In this document: positions 50,974 through 60,253 of the stretch, one piece after another | Numbering within the stretch: the stretch's first letter is position 1 | How the letters are laid out: the number at the start of each line of letters is the position of its first letter | Origin: an uncultured Clostridia bacterium | GTDB lineage: Bacteria; Bacillota; Clostridia; TANB77; CAG-508 | DNA: 64,000 bases | Direction of reading: 5' to 3' | Assembly: GCA_934162205.1 (NCBI GenBank) | Contig: CAKPIA010000004.1 | Span: forward strand, 1-64,000 | Notes under the pieces: model-generated | Told to the model about the DNA's origin: nothing | The model's input: only the letters and a program-made list of their open reading frames with translations | Databases searched by the model: none | Translations under genes and position numbers: made by a program

Positions 50974-52167
50974 CTATAAATTAATAATTTCTACTTTATC
51001 TCTATAAATTATTCCAGCAATCTTATTAGATAAGACTACATTAGTTATTTCTTGACTTGCAATATATTTCTTTATTAACCAACCATTTGTATTAATAAAG
51101 TGAATTTCTGTTCCAAAGTTTAATCCAATTATATCATCATAAGTTATAATATCTTTTGCAACTCCTTCAGCTTTATAAATATTTTCTTTTTTATTTGAAG
51201 TATTTACTATTTGTATAACTGAATCTGCCGTAAATAATCCAGATGATTTTTCTTCTACTGTTACTACATTATTTGTTAATTTTACTGACATAAAAGTCAT
51301 CTTTTTATTGCTTGTAGATACCAAATTAGAATTTTGTTCATTACTAATTAAATCAATTCCATCATTATACATACATACTAAATTATTTTTATCTTGATAT
51401 CTTAAATTAGTAATTAATCTATTAGCATCAGCTTTATAAATATATGTAATTGAATCCTCTAATCCTGTACTATTTTTATCACTTGCTTTTTCTATAGATA
51501 TAACTTTAACATTTGATTGTATATATGATCCTGAACTATCTATTTCTGCTATTGCTAAATATTTATTATCATTTGAAATACTTGTATCAACAACTCTTGT
51601 ACTTTTTAAAAATGTAACAAATTTCTTCTCTCCATTTGGATCATAAAAATTTATAACTGTTTTGTAACTAGTATCTGTTATTACAACTGCCATATATCCG
51701 TTTTTATTAACATGTATTTGAGAAATATTACCATTAACTTCACCTTTCCATAATATTTCCGTACCTGATATTAAATATACAGCTTGTCCTTTTTCTTCTG
51801 CAACTGCAAGAAATCTATTATTAGATTTGAACATTGCATTATTTACCTGAACATCCAAACTTTTTTCTTCTTTACCATTATCATTATAAATTTTTAAAGT
51901 ATTATGATTTAATACCGCAATATTTTTATCATATGCATATATTTTATAATTGTTTTCTGAATCTAAATCTATTGTAGAAACACTATTTTGATTTATCTCT
52001 TTTCTTAAAATATTTTTATCAATCCAGTTTCTAACATTTTGACTTGATATATACAAGCAAAATAATACAATTAAAACAATAATTAATATCAATATATATA
52101 CAGTAATTGATACTTTTTTTTTGTTTAATTTTTTAACTGGTATTTTATCCTTCCAATAATCCTTCAT
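50974..52167 (-). CDS. DUF5711 family membrane-anchored beta-propeller-like protein
   Basis: 397 residues. Cytoplasmic basic tail, one membrane segment (22-44), then an outer domain of repeating strands (for example NYKIYAYDKNIAVLN, FLAVAEEKGQAVYLISG, YLAIAEIDSSGSYIQ), which suggests a beta propeller. Matches clostridial DUF5711 as I recall it. Function unknown. The gap to cvpA is 9 bases, so they are cotranscribed, with a likely envelope role. Confidence 0.75.
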   Translation of the reverse strand: MKDYWKDKIPVKKLNKKKVSITVYILILIIVLIVLFCLYISSQNVRNWIDKNILRKEINQNSVSTIDLDSENNYKIYAYDKNIAVLNHNTLKIYNDNGKEEKSLDVQVNNAMFKSNNRFLAVAEEKGQAVYLISGTEILWKGEVNGNISQIHVNKNGYMAVVITDTSYKTVINFYDPNGEKKFVTFLKSTRVVDTSISNDNKYLAIAEIDSSGSYIQSNVKVISIEKASDKNSTGLEDSITYIYKADANRLITNLRYQDKNNLVCMYNDGIDLISNEQNSNLVSTSNKKMTFMSVKLTNNVVTVEEKSSGLFTADSVIQIVNTSNKKENIYKAEGVAKDIITYDDIIGLNFGTEIHFINTNGWLIKKYIASQEITNVVLSNKIAGIIYRDKVEIINL

Positions 52168-52233
52168 TTGTTTCTCCTAAATTTATATTAGTATACTTAT
52201 ATCAGTTTTTGTGAATTTTTTCAATATATTAGC

Positions 52234-53271
52234 CTATTTTTTTAATATAATTTTTAAAATTTGATACAACCCCAGCACTCCAAAAACAGGATAAATTGAA
52301 GTTACTAAATTAGAAAAACCTATTTTAGAAATTGGAACACTAGTTATACACATAATTAGAGCAATTTGTGTATAACTTGTTTTATTTTTTGATATATTTT
52401 GCAATAAACTTATTCCTATTGCTATACTTGTAGTAAATATTGATGATAAAATAATAAATCCATATATTTTTTTTAATTTAACAAAAAATTTACTTATTGC
52501 ATAAACAACAGGCATTTCTAAATTTGCAATATTTACATCTACTCTTGTAATTATAAAAAATATACAAATTGATATTATTAATATAATTAATCCACTTATT
52601 ATTGAAATTAATTTTGTTTGTTTTTTATTTTTTACAAGTTTGCTTAATGTTATTAAAACTGGAATTAATAATATAGAATTATAACTACAATACAAAATAC
52701 TACTTATAAACCATCCATGATTTTTCACTGCAACAATTGAAGTAATTGCACTTTCTAAATCTAATTTTAAAAAATTTATTACACCAATTGTTACTACAAA
52801 TATTATTAATATAGGTGTTAACACCTCATTTACTTTTACTACACCTTTAACACTTGTCATAAATATAATAAAACTCAATAATGATATTGCACTACATCCA
52901 ATTAAACTATTTAATTGTAATTCCTGTGAAAAATATGCACCAAACCCTGCGATCATAATATAAAAAGAAATTAATAAAAATATATTAATTATAGTATTTA
53001 ATATAAATTTAATATTCAAATATGGATTTTTTGCTTTTCTATTAATTATAGTATCTAAAAATTTTTTATAATTCTCTATATTTTTATTTTCAGTTAATAT
53101 TTTTAAGACTTTGTATATAATTATACTAAGAAATATACTGCATATTATTAAACCAATTAATCCATTTATTCCATAAGAATAAAAAAAAGTATATATTTCT
53201 TGCCCAGATGCAAATCCGGCACCTATAACTGTACCTATAATTACAAAAACTACTTTTATCACATTATTCAT
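52234..53271 (-). CDS. YkvI-family transporter-like membrane protein
   Basis: 345 residues, about ten membrane segments. Begins VVFVIIGTVIGAGFASGQEIYTFF, the hallmark of the YkvI family of the APC/LeuT-like superfamily. Substrate unknown. Its Shine-Dalgarno GGGAG lies inside a hairpin that also looks like a terminator, so translation may depend on which structure forms. First gene of the run down to rsfS. Confidence 0.8.
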   Translation of the reverse strand: MNNVIKVVFVIIGTVIGAGFASGQEIYTFFYSYGINGLIGLIICSIFLSIIIYKVLKILTENKNIENYKKFLDTIINRKAKNPYLNIKFILNTIINIFLLISFYIMIAGFGAYFSQELQLNSLIGCSAISLLSFIIFMTSVKGVVKVNEVLTPILIIFVVTIGVINFLKLDLESAITSIVAVKNHGWFISSILYCSYNSILLIPVLITLSKLVKNKKQTKLISIISGLIILIISICIFFIITRVDVNIANLEMPVVYAISKFFVKLKKIYGFIILSSIFTTSIAIGISLLQNISKNKTSYTQIALIMCITSVPISKIGFSNLVTSIYPVFGVLGLYQILKIILKK

Positions 53272-53279
53272 AAAAAAAC

Positions 53280-53299
53280 TCCCATAATATTTTATGGGA
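53280..53299 (-). terminator. Terminator-like hairpin overlapping the ykvI-type ribosome binding site
   Basis: TCCCATAA / TTATGGGA stem; on the reverse strand GGGAG and then seven Ts and ATG follow. Acts as terminator of the gldG gene and also holds the next Shine-Dalgarno. Confidence 0.65.
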
Positions 53300-53315
53300 A
53301 TTTTTTTAATTTATT

Positions 53316-54803
53316 CTATTTTTTTCTTCTTCTTACTTGCCATACTATAATTCCACCTATAATAATTAAAATAGGTACTACAAATACTATAGCTAATATT
53401 ATTGAATATTCTTGATTTGTCATAGTAAATGTTTTTGTATTTGTATTTTTTCTTATTGTTAGGCTAACATCACTATCTGTTAAATATAATGCTGTATTTA
53501 AGGCAACATCCTTATTATTGTATAAATCAATCCATCCATCATTATACATTTGAGAATAAGGTATACTTGATGCAAAATAATCATTAGAATACATTACTAA
53601 TTTTGATGTTTTACTATTTTCATCTGTACCGATCTTTTTTTCAAATAATGCACCTAATGTGAAACTTCCCTGTTCATCTGATTCTATTTTACTAGACGAA
53701 CTAGATGTAAAGTCTGTTCTGTATAATGCTGTTTCATCAGTATTAATTATATCTGTTTTAGTAACATTTAAATTTTTAAGTGTTTCATCATCTGAAACAT
53801 TAATTTTTGTACAATCTAAAAATACAGATTTTAAACTTTCTGTTCCTGTAATTTCATTACTAGGTACATCTAAAACAAGAGCATCTACATATCCACTTAA
53901 TGTATTTTTTGAATTGGTTTCAATTACATATCCAGGAGTAAATGATTTTATTCCATAAACATCTAATACCCTTTGAACATTAGGTAAGCTTAATTCTTTA
54001 CCATATGCACCTTGTATCCATAGAACATTTCCACCATTATTTATATAATTAATAATTTCATCTGCAGTTTGAGCTTCAAAATCTTTTAGTGGTGATACTA
54101 TTAATAATAAATCACAATCATCTGGAACTTTTCCACTTACAAGAGTATCTAAGTCTTTAACACTTAATGCCTCTTTATCCATATAATTGCTTAAGCCACT
54201 CATATATGTATCTTTTGTTAAATATTCTTGACAATAATTATCTACAATATATACATTTGATACTTTAGTTGCTGTTAAATTAACAATTGTTGATGTTACC
54301 TTTTCTTCTGTTAAATCTATTGTATCATAAGAACTATAATCATATGTATATAAATCGTTACTTGTTATTTTTTTAAATTTATCATTGCTTTCAACTACAA
54401 TTATTCCTCCGTCACTCGTTGTAACACTATATTTTTGTGCTAAATCTGTTCTTGCAGATATATCTACTAATTCTACTTTTATATTTTTGTTTACATTTTG
54501 ATATTGCATTACCAACTTATAAGCACTATCATTTTCTGTATAATTAATTAAATATATATTTATTTCTTTATCTATATCTTTTAATTTATTTTTTGTTTCT
54601 TGAGTAAGTGAGTTAACACCCTCTGAAGTTATGTCTATCGGATTTAAGTTTAATGATTTCATTCCTGTTGTTATTAAAATAAATATTGCTATAAATATTG
54701 CCATTAATAATACAGTTGTTGTTGTTTTAACAAGCCACTTTTTCTTAATAACTGATATTATTTTTTTAAATCCATTTAAAATTTTCTTAAATATCTTTTT
54801 CAC
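53316..54803 (-). CDS. GldG-type ABC transporter auxiliary protein
   Basis: 495 residues. N-terminal membrane segment (28-48), a large outer domain (50-450) with the ABC_transp_aux/GldG start INLTSEG-like (here PIDITSEGVNSLTQETKNKL) and the IFT52-like glycine-rich DEIINYINNGGNVLWIQGAYG, then a final membrane segment (465-488) and basic end. Works with the permease and ATPase upstream; these systems occur in non-gliding bacteria with unknown cargo. Start GTG after GAAGGGAGAATAGAA. Confidence 0.85.
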   Translation of the reverse strand: MKKIFKKILNGFKKIISVIKKKWLVKTTTTVLLMAIFIAIFILITTGMKSLNLNPIDITSEGVNSLTQETKNKLKDIDKEINIYLINYTENDSAYKLVMQYQNVNKNIKVELVDISARTDLAQKYSVTTSDGGIIVVESNDKFKKITSNDLYTYDYSSYDTIDLTEEKVTSTIVNLTATKVSNVYIVDNYCQEYLTKDTYMSGLSNYMDKEALSVKDLDTLVSGKVPDDCDLLLIVSPLKDFEAQTADEIINYINNGGNVLWIQGAYGKELSLPNVQRVLDVYGIKSFTPGYVIETNSKNTLSGYVDALVLDVPSNEITGTESLKSVFLDCTKINVSDDETLKNLNVTKTDIINTDETALYRTDFTSSSSSKIESDEQGSFTLGALFEKKIGTDENSKTSKLVMYSNDYFASSIPYSQMYNDGWIDLYNNKDVALNTALYLTDSDVSLTIRKNTNTKTFTMTNQEYSIILAIVFVVPILIIIGGIIVWQVRRRKK

Positions 54804-54821
54804 TTCTATTCTCCCTTCAAA

Positions 54822-55505
54822 TTATTGTATACTTTTTCTTCTTTGCAATACTATTATTGTTAAAATCAAACACAAAATTGTAAATGAAATCATAGTAACA
54901 GTATCTGCAATATTAATTTGTCCATATGGGAATCCTGAGAATATATTTATTAAAGAAAAATTATTAAAAATTGAGCTTACTTTTGGTAAGAACCATGATG
55001 CTATGAAAAATCCTACAGTAATTACAAATGCTACAATTTGATTTTCTGTAATACTTGATGCAAATATACCAAATGAAATATATGCCATTGCTAATAATAA
55101 AAATCCTAATAAAGTACATAATGCAATTGGAATATTTGGCATTGAGAAATATGATAATACTGCAAAATACAATAATGTACATATTTCTGTAATTATAACA
55201 ACAATTGTTGCTGCTATAAATTTAGCTATTACAATTTTTGTTAAACTAAGTGGTGAAGTAACTAATAATTGCTCTGTTCCATTTTTTCTTTCTTCTGAGA
55301 AAGTTCTCATTGTTATTACAGGAATAACAAATGTTAACACTGTTGCTCCAGAGAAGAAAATATATTCAAAGTTATTTGTTCTGTAATAGTTCAAAATTTC
55401 TGAACTAAATATTAAACTCATCATTATTAGGAAAAGTCCTATAAAAATGTATCCTATTGGTGATAGGAAATAACCTTTTAATTCTTTTTTTATTACTGCT
55501 AACAT
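54822..55505 (-). CDS. ABC-2 type permease (GldF-like)
   Basis: 227 residues, six membrane segments. Begins with the family block LAVIKKELKGYFLSPIGYIF and has PVITMRTFSEERKNGTEQLLVTSPLSLTKIV, typical for the permease of the GldA-GldF-GldG type. It is one base downstream of the ATPase gene and 18 bases from the GldG-like gene. Confidence 0.88.
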   Translation of the reverse strand: MLAVIKKELKGYFLSPIGYIFIGLFLIMMSLIFSSEILNYYRTNNFEYIFFSGATVLTFVIPVITMRTFSEERKNGTEQLLVTSPLSLTKIVIAKFIAATIVVIITEICTLLYFAVLSYFSMPNIPIALCTLLGFLLLAMAYISFGIFASSITENQIVAFVITVGFFIASWFLPKVSSIFNNFSLINIFSGFPYGQINIADTVTMISFTILCLILTIIVLQRRKSIQ

Positions 55506-55506
55506 T

Positions 55507-56448
55507 TTATTTTTCTCCTCCTTCTATTAATTTCATAAACGCATCTTCTAGTGTGCTATCAGCCTTTTTCATTTCAAATATTGTTATACCTTCTTTAGCA
55601 AGAACCTCAAATATTTCTTTTCTTAAGTCTTTTCCTTGTTCTCCAACTACCATATATTTTTTTGTTCCATCATTATTATTTTCAACAATTTTGATTTCTT
55701 TGATATCAATTATTTTATCTTTTATACTATCCATTTTATTATCTTTATCTTCTACTGTGATGTATACTGAATTATCATTTGATACCTTTTCTTCTAAATT
55801 TTTAGGAGTATCTATTGCTATAATTTTTCCTTTATTTATAATTATTACTTTATCACAAATTTGACTAACTTCTGACAATATATGAGAACTTAAAATTACA
55901 GTATGTTTTTTTCCAAATTTCTTAATTAAACTTCTAATTTCTGTTATTTGCTTTGGATCTAACCCAACTGTTGGTTCATCTAAAATTAATATTTCTGGAT
56001 CACTTACTAATGTTCCTGCCAAACTAACTCTTTGTTTATATCCTCTAGATAAGTTCTTTATTAATTTATTTTGAACATCAAACAAACCTGTTTCTTTTAA
56101 TGTTTTCTCTACTTTCTCTTTTCTTTCTTTTCTTTTTACTTTTTTTATCTCTGCCATAAATGTTACAAATTCTTTTACTGTTAAATCTGTATATAATGGC
56201 ACTCCTTCTGGCATATAGCCAATTTTACGTTTTGCTTTTTTAGGCCTTTTTAATGTATCAATATCATCTATAAGGATTTTTCCATTTGTCTGTTCAATAA
56301 AGCCTGTTATCATATTCATTGTTGTGGTTTTTCCAGCTCCGTTCTCACCAAGTAGCCCAACAATTTCTCCTTTTTTTATTTCAAAGCTAATATCATCTAC
56401 GGCCACAAAGTTTCCATATTTTTTTGTAATATTTTGTACCTTAATCAC
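55507..56448 (-). CDS. ABC transporter ATP-binding protein (GldA-like)
   Basis: 313 residues. Walker A GLLGENGAGKTTTMN near residue 31, signature LSRGYKQRVSLAG near 133, Walker B ILILDEPTVGLDP near 153, and the switch His (ILSSHI) near 185. A C-terminal domain of about 90 residues is variable. Energises the Gld-type transporter with the two genes downstream. GTG start after GGAGGAAATTTTT. Confidence 0.93.
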   Translation of the reverse strand: MIKVQNITKKYGNFVAVDDISFEIKKGEIVGLLGENGAGKTTTMNMITGFIEQTNGKILIDDIDTLKRPKKAKRKIGYMPEGVPLYTDLTVKEFVTFMAEIKKVKRKERKEKVEKTLKETGLFDVQNKLIKNLSRGYKQRVSLAGTLVSDPEILILDEPTVGLDPKQITEIRSLIKKFGKKHTVILSSHILSEVSQICDKVIIINKGKIIAIDTPKNLEEKVSNDNSVYITVEDKDNKMDSIKDKIIDIKEIKIVENNNDGTKKYMVVGEQGKDLRKEIFEVLAKEGITIFEMKKADSTLEDAFMKLIEGGEK

Positions 56449-56658
56449 AAAAATTTCCTCCTTCTCTTTTTTTCTTTGTAAATATTACCATTTATAAATT
56501 TTATTGTAAATATATTTCACACAAATTTCACAATGTTTACTAATAAATTAATTTATATTTTTCTTAATTCCGTAAGAATACATATTTTCTATACTGTTTT
56601 AATCATTAAATTTTATTACTTGAATAATTATTAATAAGTTAATTTATAGGAGGACATT
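56449..56658. other. AT-rich gap before the GDT1-type gene
   Basis: Divergent promoter region. I looked for a yybP-ykoY manganese riboswitch here and do not see its conserved core. Confidence 0.5.
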
Positions 56659-57282
56659 ATGGAATTTATTTATTCTTTTTTTATAGCATTTTCTTTTGTA
56701 TTTTTTTCTGAACTTGGTGATAAAACTCAATTACTTGTTTTGTCCTTTTCATCAAAAAGCAAAACAAGTAATATATTATTAGGAATTGCTATAGGAACAT
56801 TTTTTAGCCATGGATTAGCAATTTTATTTGGAAGTAGAATTGGAAATTTAGAAAATCAAAATTTGCATTTTATTCTAAAACTTGCAACATACATAACTTT
56901 TCTTTTATTTGGAATAATTGGTTTTTTACCAAAAAAGAAGGAATCTTCTGAAGAAGAAGCAAACAAGAGTAATTTCTTAAATAAATCTAAATTGCTATCT
57001 TTAAATTATATTTTTATTGTAGCAATTAGCATTATAATTGGAGAATTTGGTGATAAAACATTCTTAGCTTCTTTAGGCTTAGGTATCCAATATCCTAATT
57101 ATAAAATACCACTAATCTTAGGTTCTATTACTGGTATGGTATTAAGTGATTCATTAGCTATCTTTTTTGGAAAATTATTAGGAAGCAAAATATCTACAAA
57201 ATTTATTGAATTTATCTCTAATTGCATTTTCCTTTGTTTTGGATTAATTGGATTATTTTTATTGTTTATAAATAAAGTATAA
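56659..57282 (+). CDS. TMEM165/GDT1 family transporter (putative Mn/Ca)
   Basis: 207 residues, six membrane segments in two similar halves. Each half has the cation-binding motif: SELGDKTQLL (residue 17) and GEFGDKTFLA (residue 127), the E-x-G-D-K-T signature. Bacterial members export manganese. ATG follows AGGAGGACATT. Stands alone. Confidence 0.9.
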   Translation: MEFIYSFFIAFSFVFFSELGDKTQLLVLSFSSKSKTSNILLGIAIGTFFSHGLAILFGSRIGNLENQNLHFILKLATYITFLLFGIIGFLPKKKESSEEEANKSNFLNKSKLLSLNYIFIVAISIIIGEFGDKTFLASLGLGIQYPNYKIPLILGSITGMVLSDSLAIFFGKLLGSKISTKFIEFISNCIFLCFGLIGLFLLFINKV

Positions 57283-57372
57283 TATTTGTTAAAGTGCAAA
57301 AATTTATAAAATAAATTTTCTGTGTAATGTACTTATATATATTAGAAAAATTATATAATTTTTTCAATATAT

Positions 57373-57419
57373 AAAAAACTCAAATTATTAAATACTATTT
57401 AAATAATTTGAGTTTTTTT
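57373..57419. terminator. Bidirectional terminator
   Basis: AAAAAACTCAAATTATT / AATAATTTGAGTTTTTT, between convergent genes. Confidence 0.85.
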
Positions 57420-57420
57420 A

Positions 57421-58125
57421 TTATTTATTTTCTATTAAATCTCTAATAAAAATTTCTTTGCCATTATTTTTCACTCTTAAATTAGGAAAAGTTTTTAAAA
57501 CCTTTTCTGTTGGAAAAAGTTGTTCTCCAATATCTTGTAAATTTCTTTCAATATAATTTTCTGTTTCTATTTCATTATCTGATAACAATATATTATTTTT
57601 ACAAACTTCAATTGCATAAATTGTACAAAAAGTATCTAATGTTAAAAATATTATTAACGCTATTTCTAATTTTTTTCCAAAGTATTGAGGTATTAAATTT
57701 ATTATTTTATCAATTAAAGGTTTAACTATTTCTATTACCAATATAGATAACATTCCCCAAAATATAGAATATGGAATACAGATCCTACCATTTAAATTTT
57801 CTGCAATATATGAATATTCCCAAAATCTTATTCCATAAATTGCTTCTAATCCAAAACTTAATATATATTCTACAACACTACCTAAAATTGTCCCCGTTAT
57901 AAAAAGTAATAACCAATTTTTTTTATATCTATTTAATGCATATATTAAAACAACTGCTCCAACTCCATAAACAGGACAAAATGGTCCCCATATTAATCCC
58001 TTTCTACTTTCAATTACACCAGTTGTTATATAACAATATAATGTTTCTATTGCCATTCCTAATATGCTAAATATAATAAAATACCATATTAAATTATATA
58101 TTTTTATTTCTTTTGTTTCTTTCAT
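57421..58125 (-). CDS. CmpB-type putative permease (PF06541)
   Basis: 234 residues, five membrane segments. YFIIFSILGMAIETLYCYITTG, RKGLIWGPFCPVYGVGAV and FWEYS...GRICIPYSIFWG are the family blocks. Named ABC transporter permease in databases, but no ATPase is nearby and true function is unknown. ATG follows AGGAGGAAAAG. Confidence 0.82.
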   Translation of the reverse strand: MKETKEIKIYNLIWYFIIFSILGMAIETLYCYITTGVIESRKGLIWGPFCPVYGVGAVVLIYALNRYKKNWLLLFITGTILGSVVEYILSFGLEAIYGIRFWEYSYIAENLNGRICIPYSIFWGMLSILVIEIVKPLIDKIINLIPQYFGKKLEIALIIFLTLDTFCTIYAIEVCKNNILLSDNEIETENYIERNLQDIGEQLFPTEKVLKTFPNLRVKNNGKEIFIRDLIENK

Positions 58126-58181
58126 CTTTTCCTCCTGTAATCTTATTAAATTTTACTATAAAAAAAATTTTTTGGCAATTG

Positions 58182-58210
58182 TTGACTTTATTATTTTTTT
58201 GTGTTATTAT
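58182..58210 (+). promoter_or_regulatory. Promoter for tRNA-Arg
   Basis: TTGACT (58182-58187), 17-base spacer, TATTAT (58205-58210). Confidence 0.65.
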
Positions 58211-58231
58211 ATATGTTGTGTTGAGAAACTT

Positions 58232-58308
<77 letters not shown>

Positions 58309-58309
58309 A

Positions 58310-58342
58310 AAAAACTAGTATTTTATAAAATACTAGTTTTTT
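58310..58342 (+). terminator. Terminator after tRNA-Arg
   Basis: AAAAACTAGTATTTT / AAAATACTAGTTTTT palindrome with T run. Confidence 0.88.
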
Positions 58343-58390
58343 TATTTTTTGTAATATATCTCATCCTATTGCAAGTTATTGATTTTTTAA

Positions 58391-58419
58391 TTCTTTTATG
58401 TTACAATTTCTTCACTATA
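58391..58419 (+). promoter_or_regulatory. Promoter for the small basic gene
   Basis: TTGATT about 17 bases before TACAAT, some 25 bases upstream of the AAAGGAGG site. Confidence 0.5.
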
Positions 58420-58442
58420 TAATATAAAGGAGGTTTTGTTTT

Positions 58443-58649
58443 ATGAACAGACAAACACAAACAAAGATGTTCGAAACAATAACAAAACTATTTTGTTATA
58501 AGAACAGAGTAAATCGTAGACATCCAACATCTCCAATTTTTACTATTACGTATCCATCCCAAAAGCGGATTTTGGATCAGAGTAAGCAGCAGTATAAAGT
58601 AGATATTAAAAGATCTACTCTTAGAAACAGAAAGATAGGAAACAATTAA
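58443..58649 (+). CDS. Small basic protein, unknown, contains an in-frame CGG
   Basis: 68 residues in the zero frame, very basic, no known family. ATG 58443 has a strong site (AAAGGAGGTTTTGTTTT), a promoter and downstream hairpins, so the unit is probably expressed. CGG at 58566-58568 (AAG CGG A) is codon 42. Reading on gives a basic end RILDQSKQQYKVDIKRST; a +1 shift past C gives GFWIRVSSSIK and a stop at 58600, about 52 residues. I cannot decide which is real. The base pattern (CGG-A) is the same as at the four frame-break sites. Confidence 0.5.
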   Translation: MNRQTQTKMFETITKLFCYKNRVNRRHPTSPIFTITYPSQKRILDQSKQQYKVDIKRSTLRNRKIGNN

Positions 58650-58659
58650 CCTCTAAACA

Positions 58660-58733
58660 GTTATATAATATATAACTGTAATCCTTATATTTCATGTAAG
58701 GATTAAAAAAGACTTTGAATTTCAAAGTCTTTT
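58660..58733 (+). terminator. Three tandem hairpins ending in a terminator
   Basis: ACAGTTATAT...ATATAACTGT (58660-58683), AATCCTTA...TAAGGATT (58680-58704) and AAAGACTTTGAATTTCAAAGTCTTT (part; 58708-58733) with T run. The last also ends the convergent aminopeptidase gene. Three in a row is unusual and could hold a small RNA. Confidence 0.65.
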
Positions 58734-58744
58734 TTCTATATATC

Positions 58745-60142
58745 TTATTCTTGCCAAAAAGCTTTGTAAGTTTTATAAGCAGAATAAATATCATATTTAC
58801 TTGTTACTTCATATGGTGCATGCATTGAAAGAACTGGAACACCACAATCAATTACATCTACACCTTTATTAGCTAAAATGTAAGCTATAGTTCCTCCTCC
58901 ACCAATGTCAACTTTTCCAAGTTCAGATATTTGATATCTAATATCGTTTTTTTCTAAAACATTTCTAATCCATGCAACATATTCTGCATTTGCATCAGAA
59001 GCACCAGATTTTCCTCTTGCACCAGTATATTTATTAAGTCCTATACCTCTTCCTAAAAATCCTGCATTATTTTTATCAGAAACACTAGCATATATTGGAT
59101 CAAATCCTGCATCAACATCTGAAGACAACATTTTTGAATAACAAAATACTTTATCTAATAAATTAGGTCTATTTTCTCCAATTTTATTTAATAATTCTGA
59201 TATGAAATAATCAAACATATGAGATTCCATTCCTGTATTTCCCATACTTCCTATTTCTTCTTTATCTGCTAATATACATATAGCTGTATTTTTTACATTT
59301 TGTAAATGCATCATTGCTTCTAGTGATGCATATGCACAAACTTTATCATCTTGACCATATGCTGCAACCATACTACTATCAAATCCTAAACTTCTAGCTT
59401 TAAATGCTGGAATTAGTTCTATCTCACTACTTAATAAATCTGTTTCTGTAATACCATATTTATCATTTAAAAGTTTTAATATATTTAATTTAACTCTATC
59501 ACTTTCTTCTTTATTTTCATAAGGAATACTTCCTATTAATAAATTTAAATCCTCTCCATCAATTGCAGTACTTAATTTTTTTTGCATTTGATCTTGAGCT
59601 AAATGTGGTAATAAATCTGTTATTGTAAATATCGGATCTTTCTCATCTTCTCCTATATTTACAGTTATTTTTTCTCCATTTGCTTTTACTATAACTCCAT
59701 GAATACTAATAGGAATTGTTGTCCATTGATATTTTTTTATTCCTCCATAATAATGTGTTTTAAAATATGCAAATCCACCATCTTCATATATTGGATTTGG
59801 TTTTAAATCTAATCTAGGTGAATCAACATGTGATCCAATAATATGCATTCCGTTTTCAATTTTTTCTGATCCTATTATTGCTAAATACATACTTTTATCT
59901 CTATTTATAAAATATACTTTATCTCCAACATTTAAAGAATCAAATTCTGCTATATCTCTATATCCATTTTCCTCAGCTTTTATTTTGGCTTGTGCTATAA
60001 ATTCTCTTTCTGTTTTAGCTTTATTTAAAAATTTCATATATCCATCACAAAATGCAAATATTTCATTTTTTTCTTCAGGGTTAATATCTTCCCATCCAAC
60101 TTTTTTCTTATTAAAAAGTTTGTCTGATAATTTTTCTTCCAT
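58745..60142 (-). CDS. M18 family aminopeptidase
   Basis: 465 residues of the aspartyl/ApeA-type M18 family. Zinc ligands and catalytic residues appear in IGSHVDSPRLDLKP (His, Asp) near residue 98, DKEEIGSMGNTGM (Glu pair) near 292, and the C-terminal VPVLSMHAPYEV (His) near 440. GGGGTIAYILA precedes this. Cytoplasmic; removes N-terminal residues from peptides. ATG follows GGAGGTAGATAT. Confidence 0.92.
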   Translation of the reverse strand: MEEKLSDKLFNKKKVGWEDINPEEKNEIFAFCDGYMKFLNKAKTEREFIAQAKIKAEENGYRDIAEFDSLNVGDKVYFINRDKSMYLAIIGSEKIENGMHIIGSHVDSPRLDLKPNPIYEDGGFAYFKTHYYGGIKKYQWTTIPISIHGVIVKANGEKITVNIGEDEKDPIFTITDLLPHLAQDQMQKKLSTAIDGEDLNLLIGSIPYENKEESDRVKLNILKLLNDKYGITETDLLSSEIELIPAFKARSLGFDSSMVAAYGQDDKVCAYASLEAMMHLQNVKNTAICILADKEEIGSMGNTGMESHMFDYFISELLNKIGENRPNLLDKVFCYSKMLSSDVDAGFDPIYASVSDKNNAGFLGRGIGLNKYTGARGKSGASDANAEYVAWIRNVLEKNDIRYQISELGKVDIGGGGTIAYILANKGVDVIDCGVPVLSMHAPYEVTSKYDIYSAYKTYKAFWQE

Positions 60143-60253
60143 ATATCTACCTCCTATTTTTTTTACAGTATATCACTTTACTAATAATTTTTCCATATAT
60201 TTTCGAATTTATTCCAATATTTAGGTAATACTAATAAAAAGGAGGTTTTTATA

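Noticed and set aside
56449..56658. Manganese riboswitch upstream of the GDT1-type gene
   Set aside because: The yybP-ykoY core is not visible; the gap is nearly all A and T.
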